From: Magnetococcales bacterium | Lineage (GTDB): Bacteria; Pseudomonadota; Magnetococcia; Magnetococcales; UBA8363 | Length of the DNA stretch: 64,000 bases | NCBI GenBank assembly: GCA_015228815.1 | Contig: JADGCV010000004.1 | Span: forward strand, 40,008-104,007 | Reading direction: 5' to 3' | Shown here: positions 45,926-54,743 of the stretch, piece by piece | Layout of the letters: every line of letters starts with the position of its first letter | Numbering within the stretch: position 1 is the stretch's first letter | Notes under the pieces: generated by a model | Seen by the model: the letters and a program-made list of their open reading frames with translations, nothing else | Database searches by the model: none | Told to the model about the DNA's origin: nothing | Translations under genes and position numbers: made by a program

Positions 45926-47842
45926 CTATCCGCCGATGGGGCCTCCTCCTTTGCGGGTGATGGCGACGACCGCGGGCCTGGGAGGGAGGGCATCGTCGAA
46001 ATCGGGCCAGCGGGTGCTGGGCCAATCGAAGGTGGAGAGGGGAAAATCGCCTGGATGCTGGACCGAGACGAAAAGCGTGGTATCGTCGGGGGTGAAACAG
46101 GGACCGCTCATTTCGGCATCGCGGGGGCAGGCAAAGAAAAAACGGGTCAGGGCCCGTCCCGGTCCTTCCAGATCGCAGGCGTAAAGGCCGTCGGGAACGC
46201 CACTGACCCGTTGCATTTCGCCCTGATCGGTGGAAATCCACATTCTTCCCTTGCGGTCAAAACAAAGATTGTCCGGAGCGCCGAGCCAACTGCCTTGAAC
46301 CGGGGTATCGGGATGGTATCGCGCCTTGGCATCGGTGAATGGCCCGGCCAGAAGGAAAATTTCCCAGTTGAAGACAGGGGCGTCATGGCGCAAACGGTTC
46401 TGTTCTCCGGGGGGGATCAGTTCGAGGATGTGGCCGTAGGTGTTGGGTCCCCTGGGGTTGGCGGCGTCGCGCCCCTTAGGTTTTCGTTTGCTGTTGTTGC
46501 TCAAGGCGACGTAGACCTTGCCGGTGACCGGGCTCGGTTCGACATCCTCGGGGCGGTCCATGGGGGTGGCCCCCAGAAGCCTGGCGGCACGGCGCGTTTC
46601 GATCAGCACGTCGGCGGGACCGGAAAAACCGTTTTCTGGAGTCAAGGGCCCCTCGCCCCAGATCAGGGGAAGCCATTCGAGACGTCCGTCGGCGAGGAAC
46701 CGGGCAACGCTCAACTGGCCATCGTCAAGCAGAGTACGATTCCCTTGCGGATCCGTGGGGTCCATGGAGCGGGCACTGACAAAGCGGTAGAGGCATTCGA
46801 AACGTTCATCATCGCCACTGTACACCACGACGCGCCCGTCCGGCAGCGTCCAGACCGTGGCCGCTTCGTGTTTGAACCGGCCCAGGGCGGTATGTTTGAC
46901 CGGAACCATGCCAGGGTCGTAAGGGTCCAGTTCCACAACCCAACCGAATCGATTGGCTTCGTTGGGTTCCCTGGTGCAATCGAAGCGATCATAATATCGA
47001 TGCCAACCATGGGCGGGGCGACCCTTGATGCCATGGATACGCAGGTTTTCCTCCTCGTCGAGTCCCGTGGGATCGCCGCCGAAATATTTGTCAAAATTTT
47101 CCTCGGCGAGAAGCAGCGTGCCCCAGGGGGTGACCCCTCCGGCGCAATTGTTGAGGCTGCCGGTGACATGAAGACCGGTTGGATCCTGACGGGTCCTCAT
47201 TCGCGAATTCCCGGCAGCGGGGCCGGCCAGACGAAAAAGGGTATCCCGGGCAGTGATCCGGCGGTTGAAGGGGCTATCGGCGACAACCGACCAGCGACCA
47301 TCCGCGCCCCTCCTGATTTCAATGATCGAATGACCATGGGCCGCCATTTCGATGTCGGCCTGTTCCTGACTGATGCGGCAGGCGCGTTCTTCCTGGACCA
47401 GGCCGGGAAACATGAGTTCGGCGTTGGTGAACTCATGATTGACGCACAACAGGCCATGATCGCTGTTGTTGGAACCTCGGGGAAGGGGCCGGAAGGCGAT
47501 AAAATCATTGTTGTAGCCGAACTGCATCCCCTGGGCACGGGCGCTCTGGTTCAGGGGGGCAAACGGCGGCGCCCCCGGAAGGACCGGATCACCCCAGCGG
47601 ATCACGACCTGGGTCGAATAACCATCCGCCACCCGGTGATCATCTTCGATCGTTTGTGCCAGAGGAGAAAAATCAAGGGTTGAAAGATCCCCGGCAGGTG
47701 TCGCCATGGTTCGAAACGGCACCAGCGCCAGCGCCCCTCCCGCAGCCACTCCCTTGAGCACCTGACGTCGTCCGGTTCTCTGGGTGATCAACTGTTCCAA
47801 CGTCGAAACGGATGGAGGCGGGTCGGTCTTCATCGTATTCAC
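45926..47842 (-). CDS. phoX: PhoX-family alkaline phosphatase (DUF839), Tat-exported
   Basis: A 638-residue protein. A twin-arginine signal (TGRRQVLKGVAAGGALALVPF at about residues 23-43, RRxxLK) exports it folded. The family segments GLLCVNHEFTNAELMFPG, LNNCAGGVTPWGTLLLAEENFDKYF, RFGWVVELDPYDP and the C-terminal PDNLCFDRKGRMWISTDQ are present. PhoX enzymes are calcium- and iron-dependent phosphomonoesterases induced by phosphate shortage. No clear Pho box was found upstream. It is divergent from a poorly supported small gene. Confidence 0.9.
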   Translation of the reverse strand: MNTMKTDPPPSVSTLEQLITQRTGRRQVLKGVAAGGALALVPFRTMATPAGDLSTLDFSPLAQTIEDDHRVADGYSTQVVIRWGDPVLPGAPPFAPLNQSARAQGMQFGYNNDFIAFRPLPRGSNNSDHGLLCVNHEFTNAELMFPGLVQEERACRISQEQADIEMAAHGHSIIEIRRGADGRWSVVADSPFNRRITARDTLFRLAGPAAGNSRMRTRQDPTGLHVTGSLNNCAGGVTPWGTLLLAEENFDKYFGGDPTGLDEEENLRIHGIKGRPAHGWHRYYDRFDCTREPNEANRFGWVVELDPYDPGMVPVKHTALGRFKHEAATVWTLPDGRVVVYSGDDERFECLYRFVSARSMDPTDPQGNRTLLDDGQLSVARFLADGRLEWLPLIWGEGPLTPENGFSGPADVLIETRRAARLLGATPMDRPEDVEPSPVTGKVYVALSNNSKRKPKGRDAANPRGPNTYGHILELIPPGEQNRLRHDAPVFNWEIFLLAGPFTDAKARYHPDTPVQGSWLGAPDNLCFDRKGRMWISTDQGEMQRVSGVPDGLYACDLEGPGRALTRFFFACPRDAEMSGPCFTPDDTTLFVSVQHPGDFPLSTFDWPSTRWPDFDDALPPRPAVVAITRKGGGPIGG

Positions 47843-47904
47843 CAGATTGGTCTCGCGGGAATGGACATCTTAATAAGATTTAAAATTCAAGATCTACAAT
47901 ATTC

Positions 47905-48282
47905 ATGCCAAGAATCAATAATGGAAAGATTCTTCTTATCGACCGGAAAAATTCATTTTTTACCAATATCTTGAAGACGAAATCCAACTTTTTCCTTCCG
48001 GCATCGTCCAACAGTGGCGTCCGAAACAGGCAACGATTCTCTTCTGTATCCCCAAGAAAGTTTCCGCAGGGCGACGCCCTTCATGGGATAAAAAAAGATG
48101 ATTCGTGTCGCTTGCCCAAGGAAACCTTCTATATTACCTTCATTCCAACATGGGATGGAAGGAACCAATACAAGGCTTTGGATCGGATGCGGCAGTCGGG
48201 CCGATCCGATGCGGAAATCATTGAAACGTTTCTTCGGCAGTCTGGTTTGACGGTTCCTCAAGAGCAGAAACCGATCCGGTAA
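47905..48282 (+). CDS. Hypothetical protein, weakly supported
   Basis: A possible 125-residue protein without recognisable motifs. The C-terminal half (ETFYITFIPTWDGRNQYKALD, then RSDAEIIETFLRQSG) looks like normal protein, while the N-terminal part is low-GC and may be spurious. No good ribosome binding site is seen at 47905. It may be a fragment of an older gene. Confidence 0.3.
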   Translation: MPRINNGKILLIDRKNSFFTNILKTKSNFFLPASSNSGVRNRQRFSSVSPRKFPQGDALHGIKKDDSCRLPKETFYITFIPTWDGRNQYKALDRMRQSGRSDAEIIETFLRQSGLTVPQEQKPIR

Positions 48283-48289
48283 CCGTCAC

Positions 48290-48430
48290 ATTTTTCTCTC
48301 CGATCCCGCGAATCATTTCAAGTAGCGGAGTTTTATTTTCCGCGATCCATCCAAAAATTTTCGCAGACCCAGGCAACAGTCTCCATGGCCGTTTTGCCCC
48401 GCTTTCGCAAACCCTCGCCGCCGATTTTTT
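48290..48430 (-). pseudogene. Eroded copy of the aceE 3' end
   Basis: Read on the minus strand, the frame gives LRKRGKTAMETVAWVCENFWMD, which lines up in register with LLERGETTMETVVSACDNLGID of AceE (35093-37801), and after two stop codons DSRDRREK matches the AceE end WRDRRKKNGR. Bases align too: ATTTTTCTCTCCGATCCCGCG against ATTTTTCTTTCTCCGATCGCG at the aceE end. A frame from 48443 with 36 codons is open, but it is more likely a relic. It marks a past duplication at the left border of the glycan cluster. Confidence 0.5.
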
Positions 48431-48443
48431 GCAGGGGACTCAT

Positions 48444-48569
48444 GTTTGCATGCCGTCTATCCATTACTTGCACGATACTTGCATAAACTTTCCATCAATG
48501 ATTCCGATCGCGTCATTCAATCCACGCCCAAGATTCGGATACCCTATTGTTTTCCCTGCCGGAGTCGCC
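48444..48569. other. Leader of the glycan cluster, nothing recognised
   Basis: The stretch from 47843 to 48569 holds only the weak gene at 47905 and the aceE relic. In the last 126 bases I see no motif except GGAG five bases before 48570. A cluster promoter should lie here; candidate TTGCAC/TACTTG elements are not convincing. Confidence 0.4.
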
Positions 48570-50582
48570 ATGCCCGCTGAACACATTCTTTCTCCAAACG
48601 ACCCCCGTTACCGTTTGCTTGAAAAAGAGTTGTTCCACACTCTGGGAACAAACCTCGACTGTCTGGATAAAAACAACCCGGACCTGGCGAAGAAACTGCG
48701 CGCCAAAAAGAAAACGACCCGTCTGGACCTTCGCGTCGTCATGGTCGATGGAAAAATGACCAGCCTGATATTGAATCTGGGAAACTATCAATCCTTCGAA
48801 ATGATGAACCCAAACATGAGGGAGGGCATCGAGGAACGGGTTTCCCAAATGGACATCAAACAAACCGTACCTCTCATCTTCGGCGTCGAATCGGGTTACG
48901 AATTTCTGGTCCTGAACGATTTCACCCGGTTGACCGACAGCATTTCACGGGATTTGAAGATCGAACGGCCCGTCTACGTCGTCGAGCCGGTCATCGAACG
49001 CCTTCTCGTCATCCTGTGCATGTTCGACCTGTGTTCCATCTTTCAGGAAGGGCGTTTTTTCTTCTTCGTGGGAACAAACGCCTTGAAAGAGTTCGCCGAA
49101 TATCTGATTCATCCGGACGTCATGCTGCCAAACACATTCATCTGCGCCAAAAACGATGAAAATCTGGCCAGGATGATCAACGATCTTATCAGGAAATGCC
49201 TTGAATTCCGCAAGGAAAATATTCGCCGACATATCGAGCAGGTCCAATCATATTACCGGTCACTTCAAGACAACCATTGGTCAAGGATCTACCGACATAA
49301 CCCGGACCGCCCTCTGCGCATTCTGGGACTGACCTCCCGTTTCACGACGTTTCTCCAGTATGCCACCCGAGACATGCTCGACGGATTCAAACAACTCGGA
49401 CATGAGACGAAAATTGTCATCGAAAGCCACGGTACCCATCGCATCAACACCCTTTCCACATTCAAGGCATTCTCCGAATTCAAGCCCGACATGATTTTCA
49501 TGATGGATCATTTCCGCTGGGAACACGATTTCCGCTTCATGGATCGGGTTCCCGTGGTCACCTGGATCCAGGATGCCCTGGAAAACATCGTGACCGACCG
49601 CACCGATATCACATTGACCGACAGGGATTTTGTGTTTTGTTTCTCCGACCTGTGGCTCCGGGATGGAACCTTCGACCGTCCCATCTACCGGGGGAAAAAA
49701 ATCCACTTTCTTCCGGTCGGCATCAATACGAACGTTTTTCATCCGGAACCGGAGATCAGCAAGGATATCGATGTTCTTTTCGTAACGCATCTGGTCAATC
49801 CCATCCGAACCCTTCTCCCCTTCCGCAATCCCTCCTGGGACCCGGGCCTGATCGGAAAGGAACCAAAAATCGGCGACCTTGAACTTGATGCAACGACCTT
49901 GAAAAATATTTATTTCAGTCTTATCGCCGCCCTTGATTCTTTTTCCTACCAGCAATTATGCCACCACGTCGTCCGTCCGGAATTGCTCCAGGAACTCGGG
50001 CGCAACATTTTTCAGGCGAATGGAATTGCCCCCCATCTTGTTCCCCCTTCCTTTCTGTCCGGCATCGAATCCCCCATTTGCATGGAGGTGCTCTCCCTGA
50101 TCAAGGCCATCCCGATGATTCACCTTCAAGAACACGGAATCGACGTTCATATCTACGGAAAAAACTGGGAGCGGTTTTCGCAACTCGGTCCCAGACTCAA
50201 GGGACCCGCCAACAATGGTCAGGAACTGAATCGGCTGATGAACCGATCCCGCATCTGCATCAACAACAGCGCCGGGACCTCGCTCCACATGCGGGCCCTG
50301 GAAATTCTCGGTTCCGGAAATTTTCTTCTCACCCGGAGAATTCCCAAGAAATACGATACCGCAAGCATTCTCGACCACTTCACGGAAAATGAAGACTTCG
50401 TGTTCTTCGAAGATGAGGCCGACCTCCTGGATAAAACCCGCTATTTCCTCGAACACGAATCATTGCGCCAAGAGATCGCCACGAAAGGATACCACAAGGC
50501 CTGCCAAACCTTCGGCTACAACTCCCTGGCGCGAAACATTCTCGACGTCATCAACCAGGAGCTGACTCGCGCCTCTCCCTGA
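48570..50582 (+). CDS. CgeB-like glycosyltransferase with large N-terminal extension
   Basis: A 670-residue protein. Residues about 1-230 are not recognised. From about 235 a GT-B-like fold begins (LRILGLTSRFTTFLQYATRDMLDGFKQLGH, VVTWIQDALENI, HFLPVGINTNVFHP). The C-terminus has VHIYGKNWE, NNSAGTSLHMRALEILGSGNFLLTRR and DEADLLDKTRYFLEHE, the CgeB/Glyco_trans_1_2 pattern. These enzymes glycosylate proteins or surface polymers, often near flagellin genes. The start at 48570 follows GGAG. It opens a co-directional cluster with a second such enzyme. Confidence 0.78.
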   Translation: MPAEHILSPNDPRYRLLEKELFHTLGTNLDCLDKNNPDLAKKLRAKKKTTRLDLRVVMVDGKMTSLILNLGNYQSFEMMNPNMREGIEERVSQMDIKQTVPLIFGVESGYEFLVLNDFTRLTDSISRDLKIERPVYVVEPVIERLLVILCMFDLCSIFQEGRFFFFVGTNALKEFAEYLIHPDVMLPNTFICAKNDENLARMINDLIRKCLEFRKENIRRHIEQVQSYYRSLQDNHWSRIYRHNPDRPLRILGLTSRFTTFLQYATRDMLDGFKQLGHETKIVIESHGTHRINTLSTFKAFSEFKPDMIFMMDHFRWEHDFRFMDRVPVVTWIQDALENIVTDRTDITLTDRDFVFCFSDLWLRDGTFDRPIYRGKKIHFLPVGINTNVFHPEPEISKDIDVLFVTHLVNPIRTLLPFRNPSWDPGLIGKEPKIGDLELDATTLKNIYFSLIAALDSFSYQQLCHHVVRPELLQELGRNIFQANGIAPHLVPPSFLSGIESPICMEVLSLIKAIPMIHLQEHGIDVHIYGKNWERFSQLGPRLKGPANNGQELNRLMNRSRICINNSAGTSLHMRALEILGSGNFLLTRRIPKKYDTASILDHFTENEDFVFFEDEADLLDKTRYFLEHESLRQEIATKGYHKACQTFGYNSLARNILDVINQELTRASP

Positions 50583-50642
50583 GCCATCCCCGGACTTCCA
50601 CCATTCCTTCGACCCAAAAACGGCAAGATACGACGATCAACC

Positions 50643-51782
50643 ATGAAAAAACTGGCTATTTTTCTCCCCGCCCCCACGCCTTTCTATAAAACCCTGCTGC
50701 AACAACTGACAACCGCCTTCACCCGCCTCGGGCTGTCGGTTCGCGGCGATACCACCTTGCCTGGGGAAGAGGAACTCATCACCTTTTGCCGTTCGTTCCA
50801 GCCCGACGCCATCTTCGAAATGAATCGGTGCCGCTGGGAAATTCCCGCGCTGCCACCATCGGTCCGTCACATCTCGTGGATCGTCGATACCCTGGGACGA
50901 CCGATGGAACGATTGGGGGGAAGCGACCTGCTCTATTTTTTCGGCCACAACTGGTTTTCCCGTCATCCACGAACCGGAGCGACCATGGTCGATTGGCTTC
51001 CTCCGGGAAGTTGCCAACGGACCTACCATTTCGAGGAATGGCATGAGGGCGTCCACTCCTGCTCCTTTGTCGGACACATTTCCTTTCCCTGGACCCACGA
51101 AGAGTTGCAACGTCCCCTGACAACCGAAACCAATCGGATCACCCGCTTTGATGATTTTCTGCCCGAGTACGAGTCTGCTTTGCAAAAAACCAGGCAACGT
51201 GGATTCGACAACGATGATTATGTCCGCCTGGGCCTGAAGGTGATGACACAACGTTTGGGAATTCGCCCGCAACTCGACAAGGTACTGTGCTATGACATCG
51301 GCTGTCGGGTCATTCGGATGCGCAACCGCCAGCGTCTCCTGAATCTTGCCCTCGCCACAGGCGCCGAACCCGTCTTCCACGGCACCGGAGGGTGGCAAGC
51401 ATGGCCAGAATATCAACCCTTCTTCCGGGGACATCTGGAAAACCCGGACGATGTCCGCCGTCTCTATCAGGATTCACGGGTCAATCTTCACGAGGGGGTC
51501 GGCATTCACTTTAGGTCCATGGATTGCATGTCCTCGGGTGGAATCCTGATGTATCTCGCATCGGAAGATGACGACCAGCCGGGTGGGATCAATACACTTT
51601 TTTCCCCTGGAGTCCATTTTGTTTCGGCCACCGCCGAAAATTTTTCCATAGAGTTCGCGGAAATCATGCATCACCCTGAAAAACGAAGACAAATGGCCTG
51701 GCAGGCGGCGCGGGAAATCCGTGCCCATCATACCTGGGACCATCGCGCCGCCAGAATCCTGGCCGATCTTGGACAATTGTGA
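50643..51782 (+). CDS. CgeB-like glycosyltransferase
   Basis: A 379-residue protein of the same broad family as the preceding gene but without its N-terminal region. KKLAIFLPAPTPFYKTLLQQL opens a Rossmann fold. HISWIVDTLGRPMERL, DLLYFFGHNWF and the C-terminal RVNLHEGVGIHFRSMDCMSSGGILMYL with a following ENFSIEFAEIMHHPEKRRQMA match Glyco_trans_1_2. The sugar donor and acceptor are unknown. The gap to the methyltransferase gene is about 90 bases and contains an 18-codon open frame. Confidence 0.75.
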   Translation: MKKLAIFLPAPTPFYKTLLQQLTTAFTRLGLSVRGDTTLPGEEELITFCRSFQPDAIFEMNRCRWEIPALPPSVRHISWIVDTLGRPMERLGGSDLLYFFGHNWFSRHPRTGATMVDWLPPGSCQRTYHFEEWHEGVHSCSFVGHISFPWTHEELQRPLTTETNRITRFDDFLPEYESALQKTRQRGFDNDDYVRLGLKVMTQRLGIRPQLDKVLCYDIGCRVIRMRNRQRLLNLALATGAEPVFHGTGGWQAWPEYQPFFRGHLENPDDVRRLYQDSRVNLHEGVGIHFRSMDCMSSGGILMYLASEDDDQPGGINTLFSPGVHFVSATAENFSIEFAEIMHHPEKRRQMAWQAAREIRAHHTWDHRAARILADLGQL

Positions 51783-51873
51783 ACACCCAGTCCGCCGTCG
51801 GGAACATGAAACCTGCGAAAAAAAATACCGGACATGACGATGGCGACCCTGGAATATCTTGCCGGCACGAACA

Positions 51874-53001
51874 ATGGCTGCCATGAATGATTTCTACGCC
51901 ACCACCGTTCACAATCGAATCAATGCCGAAAACGATGCGACCCGTGAACGCTACCGTCGAAGGATCGACCGGGAACTGGCCTGGATGGGGTGGCAACCGG
52001 AACGGCTCATCGGCAAGAGAATCCTCGATGTCGGCACCGGTTGGCAGGCCCTCCGATTCATCGAACTGGGGGCAGGAGAGGTCGTGCATCGCGATCTCAG
52101 CCCTGCCCAGGTGGATTGGCTGTCACGGGAAACGGTACGTCTGGGAATCGGCAATCTGCATTCCCGTCCGGCGGATCTTTGCGGCGACTGGGGCGTGGAA
52201 GGACGGTTCGACCTGATTTTTCTCCTCGGCGTCTATCATCACCTGGCCAACCCCGCGGCCATGCTCGACGAGGCAATGAACCGTCTCGAACCCAATGGAG
52301 CGCTGTTTTTGCGCCTCTACCGTTCCGGGACATGGAGCCGCTGGCTGATGGCCCATCTGCGCCGCGTCGCCACCTCGCTGACACCCGCTCTGATGGAAAA
52401 GGCCTATTCCATCCAGTTTCCCCTGGAAAACGATCACGGCTTTCTCGGCAACATGCTGGATGACCTGTTCACTCCAGTCTGGGGCGCATTTCATCCCGAT
52501 GCCTTCGAGCGAAGCGCCCCCCTTCTTGGAGGAACCATCCGTACCGAGGAGGACCGCTTCGCCTGGGATTTTTCCGACAGGGACGAAAATTTTCGCGTTC
52601 TTTTCACCCGGTCACCGGATGGCCCGGACGTTTCCACCAATACCCGCGCCATCCCGCTCCCTTGCGTCCTTCCCGTCGATCAATTCACGCTTCCCCTCGA
52701 CACACCCCAAGCCCGTCGCGTGGCCCGCAAACTTGAAGAAGCGGTCGCATTCCTCCTGGATCTGCACGATGATTTGGAGCGGGCCTGCCGTCTGCTGACC
52801 CTGTGCCGCCTGATCCGGCGGTTCGATGCCTTTTCCTATTACGCACCCCCCGGCGACGGACCAATGAACATCGCCGCAAGCCCGAATCCTGAAATCGCAA
52901 CACCAACAAATGGAAATTCCGAAAGTCCGGATCTTGGATCTTGTCGTCTACAATCCCTTGAAACCATTCTGCAACGTTGGGGAAGTGGTGTATCACGATG
53001 A
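51874..53001 (+). CDS. Class I SAM-dependent methyltransferase
   Basis: A protein of about 375 residues. Motif I is ILDVGTGWQAL, followed by HRDLSPAQVDWL and the motif IV region FDLIFLLGVYHHLANP. The Rossmann fold occupies about residues 45-190; the remaining C-terminal half is unassigned. It may methylate a sugar, as in other glycan clusters. The start is uncertain: ATG at 51874 or 51883, or TTG at 51859. Its stop overlaps the carbamoyltransferase start (ATGA). Confidence 0.82.
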   Translation: MAAMNDFYATTVHNRINAENDATRERYRRRIDRELAWMGWQPERLIGKRILDVGTGWQALRFIELGAGEVVHRDLSPAQVDWLSRETVRLGIGNLHSRPADLCGDWGVEGRFDLIFLLGVYHHLANPAAMLDEAMNRLEPNGALFLRLYRSGTWSRWLMAHLRRVATSLTPALMEKAYSIQFPLENDHGFLGNMLDDLFTPVWGAFHPDAFERSAPLLGGTIRTEEDRFAWDFSDRDENFRVLFTRSPDGPDVSTNTRAIPLPCVLPVDQFTLPLDTPQARRVARKLEEAVAFLLDLHDDLERACRLLTLCRLIRRFDAFSYYAPPGDGPMNIAASPNPEIATPTNGNSESPDLGSCRLQSLETILQRWGSGVSR

Positions 53002-54743
53002 ACGTTCTCGGAATTACCTCAAGCGCGGAAAGCGGCGCTGCCCTTTTTGTCGATGATCTTCCCGTGGCTGCGGTCAACGAGGAACGCCTGTCACGAAAAA
53101 AACTTGATGGTGGCTATCCTCATAAAGCCATCGACTGGTGTCTGCGGACGGCAGGGCTGTCTCCGGAAAAGATCGATCGCATCTGCTATGGGTTCAGTCA
53201 GGGCTTCGTTCCAGGAGAAACCCTGAGCGGACTTGTGGCGCGCGCCGTCGAGGGATATGGCGATGATCCCCTGGCCATGCAAATCATCACCGAACGTCTG
53301 GTCATCGAAGACCGGGTCGATACCGAAGCGCGCGCGGAATTTTTTTCCCAGACACGAAAGAAATTCCCTCATGCCATCCCCATTCACCATTGCAGCCATC
53401 ATGAAACCCATCGGGCCGCCGCGTTTTTTCCGTCTCCCTTCGACGACGCCCTGGTCATCACCGCCGACGGGCGGGGAGATTTCCTGTCGCTGACCCTCGC
53501 CAGGATGACACGCAACCCCAATCGCTCCCAACTCCTCTACCGCGCCTACAGCTGGGAAAGCCTGGGTTATCTCTATGGACGGGTCACCGGTCTGTGCCGG
53601 TTTACCCCCAACCGTCACGAAGGCAAGGTCATGGGCCTTTCGGCGGTCGGCAATCCCGAACCGGCCCGCCCCCTGATGCGCCGCATGATCGATCTCGATT
53701 CCCAGGGGCGGATCAAAAGCCATCCCGGCCCGTTCTACCGTCCCTTCTTCACCAATTTTTCCGATACCCTGATCGAAGAGGCGTCCCGTTTTTCCAGGGA
53801 AGATCTTTCCGCTGCGGTGCAAGTCCACCTGGAATCGATCATCCTCGGGTTGTTGTCGCGTCATATCGCGGAAACGGGGATCGGGCACGTATGTATGGCG
53901 GGGGGTGTTTTTTCCAACGTCAAGCTCAACCAGAAGATTCGCCAACTCCCCGGATGTCATGAAGTTTTCATCTATCCCAACATGACCGACGGGGGAATCT
54001 GCGCCGGGGCGGTCTACGATTGGATGTTCAAAAATGATCGTCCCCCCCATGCCACCTTTCCCAGTCTTTATCTGGGCCCCCGAATCGATCCGGACCGTCT
54101 TTTCACCCTCCTCCGACAGCAACAGTTTCATCCGGTACGCCCCGCCCATTTGATCGCGGATCTCTGTAGCCTGCTCGATGCGGAAAAGGTGGTTGGACTT
54201 GCTCAGGGAGGCGGTGAGTTCGGACCCCGAGCCTTGGGCAATCGCAGCATGATCTGTTCCCCGCGCCATCCCGACAAATGCACGGAAATCAATGAACGAT
54301 TGAGCCGCAGTGAATTCATGCCCTTTGCCCCCTCGATCGCCGAGGAACTCGCCCCGAAGTGTCTCGTCGGCTACACCCCCGATTGCCTTTCGGCGCGGCA
54401 CATGACCTTGAGTTTCCTCGCGACCCCGGAAATGGCCATGAAGGCCCCGGCGGTCGTCCATGTGGATCAAAGCGTCCGACCCCAGGTGGTGCGACAAACG
54501 GACAACCCCTTCTTCCACGAACTTCTGCTGGCGTGGCATCGCAAAAGCGACATTCCGGCACTCCTCAACACATCGTTCAACCGCCATGAAGAGGCCATTC
54601 TCAGTTCTGAAGAAGACGTTGTCGAGGCGGTCCGGGAAGGAATCATGGATGCCCTGGTGTTTCCTCCCTATCTGCTGGTTCTCAAGGGAGCCCCGGAAGA
54701 ACTGGCCGTGCATCGCGATCATCCGGAAAGGGAAGGTCCATGA
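52998..54743 (+). CDS. NodU/CmcH-family carbamoyltransferase
   Basis: A 581-residue carbamoyltransferase using carbamoyl phosphate and ATP. LGITSSAESGAALFVDD and VNEERLSRKKLDGGYPHKAIDW open the Kae1-like domain. HHETHRAAAFFPSPF supplies metal-binding His residues and VITADGRGD follows. GGVFSNVKLNQKI, LAQGGGEFGPRALGNRSM and DQSVRPQVV belong to the C-terminal domain. It should carbamoylate a sugar hydroxyl. Four-base overlaps on both sides couple it to the methyltransferase and the radical SAM genes. Confidence 0.92.
   Translation: MNVLGITSSAESGAALFVDDLPVAAVNEERLSRKKLDGGYPHKAIDWCLRTAGLSPEKIDRICYGFSQGFVPGETLSGLVARAVEGYGDDPLAMQIITERLVIEDRVDTEARAEFFSQTRKKFPHAIPIHHCSHHETHRAAAFFPSPFDDALVITADGRGDFLSLTLARMTRNPNRSQLLYRAYSWESLGYLYGRVTGLCRFTPNRHEGKVMGLSAVGNPEPARPLMRRMIDLDSQGRIKSHPGPFYRPFFTNFSDTLIEEASRFSREDLSAAVQVHLESIILGLLSRHIAETGIGHVCMAGGVFSNVKLNQKIRQLPGCHEVFIYPNMTDGGICAGAVYDWMFKNDRPPHATFPSLYLGPRIDPDRLFTLLRQQQFHPVRPAHLIADLCSLLDAEKVVGLAQGGGEFGPRALGNRSMICSPRHPDKCTEINERLSRSEFMPFAPSIAEELAPKCLVGYTPDCLSARHMTLSFLATPEMAMKAPAVVHVDQSVRPQVVRQTDNPFFHELLLAWHRKSDIPALLNTSFNRHEEAILSSEEDVVEAVREGIMDALVFPPYLLVLKGAPEELAVHRDHPEREGP

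Noticed and set aside
46055-47683. A 542-codon plus-strand frame across phoX
   Set aside because: Shadow of phoX caused by high GC at third positions.
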